The notes under the pieces: model-generated
The model's input: the letters and a program-made list of their open reading frames with translations, nothing else
Told to the model about the DNA's origin: nothing
Database searches by the model: none
In this document: positions 8,144 through 15,242 of the stretch, piece after piece
How positions within the stretch are numbered: position 1 is the stretch's first letter
Layout: the number at the start of each line of letters is the position of its first letter
Position numbers and translations under genes: made by a program
Source: Stephanodiscus triporus
Taxonomy: Eukaryota > Bacillariophyta > Thalassiosirophyceae > Thalassiosirales > Thalassiosiraceae
NCBI GenBank assembly: GCA_036939755.1
Contig: JALLAZ010000458.1
Location: forward strand, 1-15,242
Direction: 5' to 3'
Length of the DNA: 15,242 nucleotides

Positions 8144-10057
8144 ATGACGCCTGCCGCGTTCGCACTAGCGCTCCTTGCCACGGCGTCGTCATTGACAGTG
8201 CGACCTTCGTCTCCCCGCAGGAGCGTGGCAATGAGAAAAGGTTTTAATCCTGCGTGTTTGTCTCTATTCGCTACGCCTCCCGATGCCTCCTATGGCGTTG
8301 ACACTGAAGCACCCACCGCCATCAATGGAGTAAATGGAAAATCACCGTCGGAAGTCATTCCCAATGGCCTAGTGAATGGACACCCCGCTGATCGCTTCGG
8401 ACCCCTTCTGGATAAAATGAATCTATCGCTCAAATCGCTCGACCATCTCCCCTCGCGTCGACCAGTCTCCTCCAACGACGTGTTTTGCAATCGAGAGCTG
8501 CGCCTAGATAACCTTCGCGCTATCGGCTTCGACATGGATTACACCTTGGCGCAGTATCAGCAGCCTCAATTCGATAAGTTGGCGTTCGACGGAGCCAAAA
8601 CCAAGCTGGTGAATTCGCTGGGCTATCCCGAGGAAGTTCTCGACTTCAAGTACGATCATTCCTTTTGGGTCCGCGGATTAATCATCGATACGAAGCGTGG
8701 CAACTTTCTTAAGATCGATCGTCATAAATACGTCCGCGTGGCGTACCACGGATTTCAGCAAATTTCCAGCAACATGAGGAAGCAGCTGTATTCCCGAACG
8801 TTCAATAAGGTGCCATCCTTCACCGAAAAGTCGTTCGTCAACATGGACACGTTGTTCCAGCACGTCGACGCCCATCTGTTCGCGTCGTTGATTGAACTGA
8901 AGGATTTCGGTGAGCACGAATTCTTGGACGGCAAGACGTACGAGGAGATATACCGGCAGGTGCGGGAGTGCGTCGACCTGTGCCATCGTGACGGCGTCAT
9001 CAAGGACGAGGTGGCGAGGGATCCAGAGAAGTATTTGGTGTTGGACGATGGACTCCTTCCCATGTTGCGCGGATTCCGTGAAGCGGGCGTGAAGGTATTT
9101 TTGCTCACCAATTCGTACTGGGAGTACACGTCCACGGCGATGAATTACTTGTACCACAAGAAGAAGGTGGATCAGGCGACGCAGAAGAAGAATGATTGGA
9201 TGGAGCTTTTTGATTTGGTGGTCGTTGGCTCCTGCAAGCCGGCATACCTCACTGATCCCTATTTGAATTTGTTCAGGGTCATGCCCGAGGATGGATCGTT
9301 GAGAAATACGGATGGATTGTTCGAGATAGAAGCTTTGGGGGAGGATGGAGCTTCCAAGTTCTTGAAAATGGGCAAGACTTTCCAGGGAGGGAACTGGAAC
9401 CACCTGCAGGCCATGCTTGACATCGAAGCCGGGGAGGAAATCCTATACGTCGGTGATCACCTATACGCCGACGTCTTGCGTTCGAAGCGTGCCCTAGGAT
9501 GGAGATCTTGTTTCATCATGCCTGAATTGCCGGAAGAAATGCGAATTTTTCATAAACAAAAGGGGCTGTGGAATTCAATAATGGAGCTTAGACAGCTGCG
9601 AGATGAGCTCACATATTATGCAGACGGATTGAGAAAGGAACAGCAATTAACTGGCTCTAGCGAGAGCAGTCATATAGAGATGAGACTTGAACAATTCGAA
9701 GAGGATGAAGCGAAGTTGAAAAACAAGCTCACCGAGGCGCATAAAGAATATCACTCTGCTTTCCACTCACGCTGGGGTCAAATGGTAAGTACAGAACAAA
9801 AGTATGGTGAATAATACATGCTTAGTTACACCCTGCAAAAACTGATATTCTGAGAATTCTTATTTCATTCATAGTTTGTGGCAGGCTACCAAGATTCTCG
9901 ATTCGGTTACTTTGTCAAAAACTATGCGTGCCTGTACACAAGTAAGGCTACAAATCTGGGCTTGGCCTCGACATCTCGTGCATTCCGGACGAGCGGAGAA
10001 CTGTTGCCCCACGACAATTTGATGACCGATTTGTCTTCCGAGTTTATATCAGACTAA
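8144..10057 (+). CDS. HAD-superfamily 5'-nucleotidase (NT5C2/NT5DC type) with N-terminal presequence, two exons
   Basis: Exons 8144-9784 and 9875-10057 give 607 aa (human NT5C2: 561). The family hydrolyses 5'-nucleotide monophosphates, IMP/GMP for NT5C2; the substrate here is not determinable. HAD motif I is F-D130-M-D132-Y-T134-L-A, motif II is L-L-T322-N-S, and motif IV is G-D438-H-x3-D443, the same 5-residue Asp spacing as NT5C2 D351/D356. The motif III lysine should be among K405-K411. R-S-K-R-A-L-G-W-R-S-C-F-I-M-P-E-L and the C-terminal R-F-G-Y-F-V-K-N-Y-A-x-L-Y-T are also family marks. A charged helical stretch (about 475-540) precedes the intron. I start at the first ATG, which begins a signal-peptide-like segment (M-T-P-A-A-F-A-L-A-L-L-A-T-A-S-S) followed by an R/S-rich stretch. 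This suggests secretory or plastid entry via the ER in a diatom-type cell; cleavage would be before L17. Confidence 0.9.
9785..9874 (+). other. Intron of the 5'-nucleotidase gene
   Basis: 90 nt, GTAAGT donor and CATAG acceptor, phase 0. Splicing joins R-W-G-Q-M to F-V-A-G-Y-Q-D-S-R-F-G, matching the conserved C-terminal segment of NT5C2-like proteins; reading through gives a stop after 10 further codons. Confidence 0.9.
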
Positions 10058-10361
10058 TCTACCTAAACGATAAATGATGTTGTTGCATATCCAGTCCATT
10101 CTACATGTCAGAGAAATTACAATTATCTTCATCTTTGTGGGTGGGTTTCCAATGGAAGACACTGGATTGGGCACCAAAAAGGGGGGAATACATAGGGCGC
10201 CCCCGCTTGGTTTTTGCGTGACCACTCACTTTCTTGTAAATGCCGATTAACTGGACATACTGCTACGTATGTAGCGCCGTTGAACTAGTTTCCCTCCGAT
10301 AGGTGAAAATTGGGACGGCCAGACAAAAACACAAGTGTGTTTTGTGTTTTGGCAAAACACA
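10058..10361. other. Intergenic, 3' flank of nucleotidase and edge of repeat region
   Basis: About 300 bp holding no supported gene. It starts with the nucleotidase 3' flank (AT-rich), has a short A/G run near 10178-10190, and ends in the first copies of the GTGTTTTGGCAAAACAC palindrome. Confidence 0.5.
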
Positions 10362-10405
10362 TGGTGTTTTGGCAAAACACATTGTGTTTGGGCAAAACAC
10401 AATGT
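10345..10405. repeat. Array of GTGTTTTGGCAAAACAC-type palindromes
   Basis: Two exact 17-base units (8-base arms around a central G) lie next to each other at about 10345-10380. They are followed by a related larger imperfect palindrome, CATTGTGTTT...AAAACACAATG (about 10380-10404). The strand-symmetric design would fold into cruciforms or hairpins. The same unit occurs in degraded form at 12729-12764. Confidence 0.8.
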
Positions 10406-10455
10406 GTGTATTTGCAATACACTTTTGTGTATTGTAACAAGTTACACACTGTCAC
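10362..10455 (+). repeat. Left copy of a ~95-bp inverted repeat
   Basis: Read on the plus strand, this segment matches the reverse complement of 12675-12769 over nearly its full length. Shared blocks include GGCAAAACACATTGTGTT, TTTGCAATACACTT, and TTGTAAC-AGTTACACACTGTCAC. By eye about nine in ten aligned bases agree, with small indels. Similarity stops on both sides. Confidence 0.85.
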
Positions 10456-10544
10456 CTTCGGCGTGCTCCCGATCGAATCGTCCACACACGCTCAACAAAC
10501 CTCCTGACGAATGCGACGACTAATGCAAGCGAATATGTCCATAG

Positions 10545-11610
10545 TATTACATTGTTGCTACAGAGGCTGGTACAAACAAAGTGATTAAGCATGATGTCAT
10601 TTGTCTTTTGCCGGTGATTCTCGATGCAAAGAGTCGTGATTCCTCAAAGAATGGTACTGGAGTTTATGGTGTTGACTGGTGGCAGGTGTATGTTCCAATT
10701 GACTTACTCAAGAAGATTACCACAGATGTAAAAGGTGCTACTGGCTATGTTGTGAGTGATGAAGGTGTCATTACTGACCCCACTCATGGACTAGCATCCA
10801 TTACAGTCAATGCAGGAGGACTGAGGACTCTCCTAAAATGTTGCGGTCCATCCATGGTCCACCCTCGGGGAGGGGGGGGAGCACTACGTCTTCGAACTCG
10901 CAAGGTGCATTGCGCTGGCTGCCGCTGCGGGGGGGGGGGGGAAGGATGCGGAGGATGAAGAGGCGGAAGTGGACGACGATGGAGAGGGGTCGTCACATTC
11001 GTGGCTCGAGTTGGATCCGGCGTGGAGGGGCGGCACGCCCTGGTGGGGGGATGTTGTTGTCGAATCACATAGATATCGTCGAGGTGGCGAATTGGGTCCG
11101 AGAGACGTATCATCGCCCGCCGCGTGACGTCGTCGTTCATTGTCGTCGTCGGACGGCGGACGGCGCGATCATCCTGCTTGGGTCATTCGGCGGGGGCGGT
11201 GATGGCGGGCACGGCCATGGCCCGGCCACGTTCTTGACAAACAAACAAATGACGATGACGGGAGGAAGGACGGGGCAATATCTGCATACGCAGCGATCCG
11301 GATACACCCTCGGCCGCTCTCGCATCGGTAGCCTTCGGGAGGGGCATTTTCACTAAGGTCAAGACGATGCCATCATCCATCCCGAGACTATTTTTGTCAT
11401 GGGCGAGAGGGACGTATTCACGTCGGTGTGGAACGATTGGAGAGAATGACGACGAGGATGAGAAGCGTGGGATCAAACGGAGGAGGGGTGGGGATCGTGG
11501 ATGTCGAGATCGTGCTGGACATCGGCCACTTCGAACTGGAAAGGTTGGGTTACAATGAGCTAGTCGCATGGATGGTATTGGATTGGCTGGATAGGATACG
11601 ACCGGTGTAG
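10545..11610 (+). pseudogene. Degenerate coding remnant, family not recognised
   Basis: Protein-like blocks occur in successive plus-strand frames. About 10551-10870 reads V-D-W-W-Q-V-Y-V-P-I-D-L-L-K-K-I, then G-A-T-G-Y-V and D-P-T-H-G-L-A-S-I. The block at 10881-11110 reads H-Y-V-F-E-L-A-R-C-I-A-L, an acidic stretch, then S-W-L-E-L-D-P-A-W-R-G-G-T-P-W-W-G-D. The block at 11051-11450 has V-A-N-W-V-R-E-T-Y-H-R-P-P-R-D-V-V-V-H, an in-frame TAA at about 11354, then F-V-M-G-E-R-D-V-F-T-S-V-W-N-D-W. The last block, to 11610, ends V-A-W-M-V-L-D-W-L-D-R-I-R-P-V. Frame switches fall near homopolymer G runs (10872-10879, 10929-10941). The 10581 open frame has no ATG at its start, and an upstream TAG lies at 10542-10544. 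I do not recognise the family; it lies tail-to-tail with the LysA remnant. Confidence 0.55.
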
Positions 11611-11767
11611 ATCATCGGGCCTGCTTCAGTTGTCAATTTTTTTCTTCTATTCATAATGAGAGATGCGTCATGACATTGAAAAATGAGGACTATACTGTTC
11701 AAATAATGTATTCACTATGCCATAACTTCCTTTCCGGATGCGATATCCATGCTGCCAAACACGCCAG

Positions 11768-12598
11768 TCAGGACATTGCATTTGTTCTGGGGTAAATTCG
11801 ATGCAGCGTCTGTCTCTTCCTTATCAAATGCACCCCTCCCTCCATATCGACCAAAACCTCCAGTGCCTCCGGGAAGCTATTGTAGTTCTTTGACAACATC
11901 CCCGAGCAGTATGCGTCGCTCCCGTCCATGACGGCGATGTCCCCAATCTTGGCAGTGCAGAGGGTGCGTTCCTCCAATGACTCCGGCTGCCCCGGCTTGG
12001 GGGTAATGAGATCGCCGGACTCACAGCAGTGTCCGACGACTACGATGCTCTCCGTGGACGTGCCGATGTTGGAGGACTTGCCAGACGTGGGCAGGATTGT
12101 GATGGGGTGGATTGGCGCTGGCGTTGGTGACTAGGTACACCCCCGGCTTGATCTCCAACCTCAACTCCCATCCGTGCTCCACGGCAAAGTCCTGGAATGC
12201 GTCCGCAACGGGGGCGCCAATCTCGCCAAGGTCGGTGGTCTCTTGCCCGGGTTCCGTCCGACCTTGTACCCCCCAGCAAGGTTCAGCATGTTAACGCAGA
12301 ACTAGAGGGATTTCTTTGCCACGGATTGCCAAATGGCAGGGTTGGATCCCGATCCTATGTGGGTGTGTATTCGCTCCACAACTAGGCTGTACTTGTCAAC
12401 GATGGATGTTACGGTCCCATCCGTTACCAGCTCATGCCATATCCCAAACGAGGACGAAAGACCGCCCACGTTCATCTTGGAGAATCCGGTGGTGGAGGAT
12501 GAGAACCCTCTTGATCCTACGCCCGGGTTGATTCATATCCCCACCCTCTGGGACGTGTTGACGAATGCCTGGCCAAAGCATTCCAGTTGAGACATGGA
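11768..12598 (-). pseudogene. lysA: Diaminopimelate decarboxylase (LysA), C-terminal part, broken
   Basis: LysA is the PLP enzyme converting meso-diaminopimelate to lysine, the last step of the DAP pathway. Read on the minus strand, roughly the last 275 residues are recognisable across frames. They run: V-G-I-[stop]-I-N-P-G-V-G (12534-12532 is TGA where homologues have R), S-S-S-F-G-I-W, V-E-R-I-H-T-H-I-G-S-G-S, then TAG at 12304-12302. Next come L-A-G-G-Y-K-V-G-R, a frameshift near 12240, [17 protein letters not shown], and another frameshift near 12110. The end is [27 protein letters not shown] and S-K-N-Y-N-S-F-P-E-A-L-E-V-L-V, with stop TGA at 11768-11770. At least two stops and two frameshifts mean no function as LysA. 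The N-terminal half with the PLP lysine is absent; the fragment ends about 75 bp from the right inverted repeat. Confidence 0.87.
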
Positions 12599-12674
12599 GC
12601 TGGGGGAATAATGGCTGATGAGCATATTAAGTGATGTGAAATTTATACTTTTACTCTCTACCTAGAGACAATCA

Positions 12675-12769
12675 GTGACAGTGTGTAACTGGTTACAATA
12701 GTACACACAAGTGTATTGCAAAACACATTGTGGTTTGCCATAACACAATGTGTTTTGCCAAAATACAAT
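12675..12769 (-). repeat. Right copy of the ~95-bp inverted repeat
   Basis: Reverse-complement partner of 10362-10455. The inner edge GTGACAGTGTGTAAC corresponds exactly to the left inner edge GTTACACACTGTCAC. The outer edge fades at about 12769. The pair encloses about 2.2 kb, consistent with terminal inverted repeats of a non-autonomous element or two opposed insertions of a short repeat. I saw no target-site duplication. Confidence 0.85.
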
Positions 12770-13193
12770 ACTTAAGAGAGGCCACATAGGGTAAAGCCAG
12801 TGCGGCGGCAGATAAAATATGCCTAACCACTGAGCCAAGGACTTTTGACTCATGGTTATTAGTGATAGCTAACCTTATCTACTCTTTAGTTAGGGTACAC
12901 CTACGTACCTACTTACTACCTAGTATGTACCCTACTATTTACGTAGAGGGTATCCTCAGTCTGTCCGACCTCTCTCGACACTCCCTCTCTAACAAGGAGA
13001 AATGTCATTTTCGACAAGATTGACAATTGAGACACAACTGGTAGTTGATTTTTAACTTGCACTGTAAGTCATACTAACGTAGACGTACGTACACTCTCTC
13101 TGGAGCTGGTACTCTACTACACATCTCGGATAGTTTTTGGATGAGAAATCTTTCTTTCACTAGGAAGATTCCTCGTTAGTACGTACGATTCAA
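12770..13193. other. Non-coding stretch with tRNA-like A box and small inverted repeats
   Basis: On the minus strand, 12837-12822 reads TGGCTCAGTGGTTAGG, a close match to the internal A box of tRNA genes. GGCTTTACCC about 28 nt further is a weak B-box candidate. No acceptor stem pairs, so it is not a functional tRNA gene; a tRNA-derived SINE head is possible. At about 12889-12936 an inverted repeat AGT(T)AGGGTACA / TGTACCCTACT encloses GTAC-rich sequence. GTACGTAC-type motifs recur to 13190. No gene is visible. Confidence 0.4.
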
Positions 13194-13874
13194 TTACGAC
13201 GGTGACATCGCGTTGAGAAAGCTCCGATTTTGGATGACGAACCATCCTCTCAAAATTGCTGCTTGAGTGACGATGACTTTTGTGCTTGTTGTGTCATAGA
13301 TGTTCACCTCTTTGTCACCGAAAACAGTTATGTAGCCGGCAGTTGCGAATTTTTCTGTGCTGAGCAGGGAGTTGTTGGATATGGTTGGGACAATGTGGAT
13401 GTCTTTTGCTGGTTGGCGGACGTCGTGATGGAGGAGCTGATGGATGTTGCTTGCCGGTGTTCGCGTTCCGTCGAGTAGTTGGAACACCTTGTCAGATGGC
13501 TTGCCAGTGGGGATGAAGGCACATTTGATGCTGTCCTTTACTGTTCCCACATGCGATATTGCGCCGCTGTCAGCAATGATGGATGGTATGGAGCCATTGA
13601 GTACTCCTTTATTGATCATGTGAGCGTGGTTGGAGTTGATGGGTGGTGGATGGTCCAGACACTGGTCTTCGTGTGTTTTATTTGTATTCTTTGTGATTAC
13701 CGTGTACCAATGCAAGACATTGATAAGGGGTTGTAACAAGTTACTACTAGTACTACTATCAAGTTGGTACACTAAATAATGAGAGTCTTTTACTCTCATA
13801 CTTTCGGTGTCCCGGATGCATGCAACGTGCATGTGTCGCCAAAGTATTAGTGGTGGGAAGTTACTTGCCGCCAT
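13194..13874 (-). pseudogene. Truncated Ty1/copia-type retrotransposon Gag-Pol fragment (protease region)
   Basis: The minus-strand frame is open for 226 codons, but only from about 13720 down does it look like Pol. The aspartic protease active site appears as I-I-A-D-S-G-A-I-S-H-V. It is followed by L-L-D-G-T-R-T-P-A-S-N-I, then N-N-S-L-L-S-T-E-K-F-A-T-A-G-Y-I-T-V-F and V-N-I-Y-D-T-T-S-T-K-V, the segment between protease and integrase in copia-type elements, ending at A-I-L-R-G-W before unrelated sequence. Zinc-knuckle Gag, integrase, reverse transcriptase and RNase H are missing, so it cannot move on its own. The first 50 or so codons (above about 13720) are probably non-coding sequence that happens to be open. 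D-S-G-A-I instead of the usual D-S-G-A-T/S is a mild change. I could not delimit LTRs. Confidence 0.75.
13779..13799. repeat. Perfect small hairpin
   Basis: ATGAGAGT and ACTCTCAT (8-base arms) enclose a 5-base loop. It sits upstream of the copia-type protease segment in that element's orientation. Function unknown; possibly part of an old element end. Confidence 0.5.
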
Positions 13875-14845
13875 CTAATATGTGCCAGAAAGGCATAATC
13901 GGGAATTCCATATCCCCTATAGTAGACCTCAAGAGGATGTCATGTCTAGCATCAAGAGGTCAGACAGATTGTCATTTTTATTGCTTTTTTGAACAGACCT
14001 TGCCAGGCCGAGAAAGAATGTACACTCTCCCTTCTCAATCCGACCAAATTGACTGAGCTAAATATCGGTGAAGTTTTACTAGCTTTGTGTACAAAAACGC
14101 TAGCAAATTCTCAAAACCAAAACGGCACATAAGTCAGGTCGGCAAATCATTCAGGTTGCTTCTACTCTATTATCGACAGTGTAATCCCCCCCTCCCTAAA
14201 AAAAGGAAATTAGATTTGATAGTACTATCTCCCCCGCCCCAATACATAGTCATTCCCCACATGGCTTCATCCCCCACCCACCCCCATGCACACACAAACA
14301 AACAAATTGGCCAGGACTGCAGTCAGGGATAATCATGACTTGTTGTTGGGTGTTGCGGAAGGAGGGGGTGGGGTGTGTGCATGCTGTCCATGAGCCATGG
14401 CACTCCAATTTGCTTGGGGGGAGAGGGGGGTAGCACCTGTCACCGATTATTGTGGTGGTAGCTCTGACAGCAGGAGGATGAGGTAATGCCAGCATGATTT
14501 CCGGGGGATGCTTGAGGATTGATTCTGGTGGTTTCTTGAGTTGAGCAAGCTCTTCTCTTTAAGCCTTGTGCACAGGAGTTAGCAATAGCAAAAGAGAAAG
14601 AAATGGCCATGGCACTGGCAAAATTGACGACTACAAGGAAGCCTATCCCAGGAAAATCTTCACGCTCAGCATTGCTCTAGTCAGCAAGAAGGGAGGAACT
14701 AAGGCTGTGATTTCTTTGAGCGTAGAGGTGAAAAACGTATAGACGTTGGAACACTTTTGATGTTCCGGTTTTTTTCCCTTTTTGGATGGTGTCCTATGTT
14801 TTTGGTCACTTTATTGCGTGATTTTGTTGAGCGGAGAGTGAAAAA
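13875..14845. other. Non-coding, low-complexity stretch
   Basis: Nearly 1 kb without a supportable gene. It contains C-rich and G-rich runs (14187-14195, 14230-14240, 14360-14372, 14416-14430), a CA/CAAA run (14287-14307), a 12-base palindrome GATAGTACTATC (14218-14229), and a 34-codon stretch near 14577-14680 (E-L-A-I-A-K-E-K-E-M-A-M-A) that may be a coding scrap. Diverged copies of a GAGCG-AGAG-GTGAAAAAC motif occur at about 14718-14738 and 14829-14845. Confidence 0.4.
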
Positions 14846-14879
14846 CCTCTGCAAGTACGCGTGTGCGCATATGCAGAGG
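14846..14879. repeat. Inverted repeat (hairpin)
   Basis: CCTCTGCA (14846-14853) pairs with TGCAGAGG (14872-14879). Inside, TACGC and GCGCA extend the stem with one mismatch after a 2-nt bulge on each side, around a GTGT loop. The structure is clear; its role is unknown. Confidence 0.6.
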
Positions 14880-15136
14880 ATCGGTCGCCGACTTTTTTCG
14901 TTTTTTTAAGGAATCGACCCTGTCGCCTGCCGGGGCATTATGGTGCGAATACTCACCCAATGGCGGCGTCCAGTGGCTTCAAGTGAAGCCCTGGACCCCC
15001 TCCATCGGGAGATGTAAGTGGTATCGTACCGGCGCATCAGCTCAGCCGTCAAACTGGGTCCGACGGAGGTGCATTCGATCGCCAGCGACATGAAAATAAG
15101 AGAGGTCGTTAGAAATAAATTAATATCTACTTTAAT

Positions 15137-15241
15137 TTAATAGTTACTACCGTTTTTTAAGAAGCAAACCTCTCGCCCAACCCCTCCTCCGGGTCGCCCG
15201 CACATTCGGTCATCTTGATTCATCAAATCCATGTCGCTGGA
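15137..15241 (-). CDS. Possible C-terminal end of a gene running in from the right edge
   Basis: A minus-strand frame is open from the window edge to TAA at 15139-15137, 34 codons, with plausible composition (D-M-D-L-M-N-Q-D-D-R-M). It is too short to identify and may be chance. The upstream part lies outside the window. Between 14880 and 15136 I see only short open frames on both strands and splice-donor-like GTAAGT (15015-15020, plus) and GTGAGT (14958-14953, minus) sites, not enough to call a gene. Confidence 0.15.
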   Translation of the reverse strand, partial: SSDMDLMNQDDRMCGRPGGGVGREVCFLKNGSNY

Positions 15242-15242
15242 G

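Noticed and set aside
8678..9403. 241-codon open frame antisense to the 5'-nucleotidase
   Set aside because: It mirrors the codon bias of the sense gene and shows no family motif; the sense frame has full HAD catalytic motifs.
10345..10440. CRISPR-like array
   Set aside because: Repeats are palindromic and contiguous without unique spacers, and the context is a eukaryotic nuclear genome.
12780..12860. Functional tRNA gene on the minus strand
   Set aside because: Only the A box is good; no acceptor or T-arm pairing could be made.
13732..13746. TGTAACAAGTTAC shared with 10434-10446 as a possible LTR or repeat end
   Set aside because: Only 13 bases agree and the flanks differ; likely chance.
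14284..14418. Large inverted repeat from CATGCACACAC and CAAACAAATTGG blocks
   Set aside because: The matching blocks on the right side are not in reversed order, so they cannot form one stem.
14863..15093. 76-codon plus-strand and 61-codon minus-strand open frames
   Set aside because: They overlap each other, lack motifs, and neither is favoured; GT-AG donor-like sites on both strands do not resolve an exon.

Overview
The window looks like nuclear DNA from a unicellular eukaryotic alga, most likely a diatom or related stramenopile. Genes are compact, with few short GT-AG introns (78-90 nt in three genes). A nucleotidase carries a signal-peptide-like presequence. Helicase-associated (HA) domain repeats and a Ty1/copia fragment resemble those common in diatom genomes. 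This taxonomic call is an inference; no marker gene in the window fixes the genus.

Layout. Positions 1-860 hold a decayed array of three HA repeats with two in-frame stops and a 1-base deletion. Positions 870-1302 hold a further decayed coding remnant I cannot identify, followed by a 139-bp-period direct duplication (1288-1508). From 1798 to 10057 lies a dense block of four intact genes in two head-to-head pairs: eS7 ribosomal protein (minus) with a PhyH-type 2-oxoglutarate/Fe(II) dioxygenase (plus), then an MFS transporter of the phosphate-symporter type (minus) with a HAD-family cytosolic-type 5'-nucleotidase (plus). The dioxygenase and transporter converge, 194 bp apart. All four genes have one intron each, which I placed from splice signals and protein continuity.

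From about 10360 to the end the window is repeat-rich and decayed. Two ~95-bp inverted copies of a palindrome-rich repeat (10362-10455 and 12675-12769) flank 2.2 kb. That interval contains a degenerate plus-strand coding remnant of unknown family and, converging on it, a clear but broken C-terminal portion of diaminopimelate decarboxylase (LysA) on the minus strand. Beyond it lie a tRNA-like A box (possible SINE head), a truncated copia-type Gag-Pol protease region on the minus strand (about 13200-13720), and about 1.4 kb with only small inverted repeats and short open stretches.

How the genes relate. No pathway unites the four intact genes: translation (eS7), an oxidative enzyme of unknown substrate, a probable phosphate or organic-anion carrier, and a nucleotide phosphatase. 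They look like ordinary neighbours sharing bidirectional promoters. The most unusual points are the LysA pseudogene between inverted repeats, the transporter that keeps the phosphate-binding pocket of the PHT1/PiPT family but has lost acidic residues linked to proton coupling, and the long lineage-specific N-terminal part of the PhyH protein. I found no convincing new multi-gene system.
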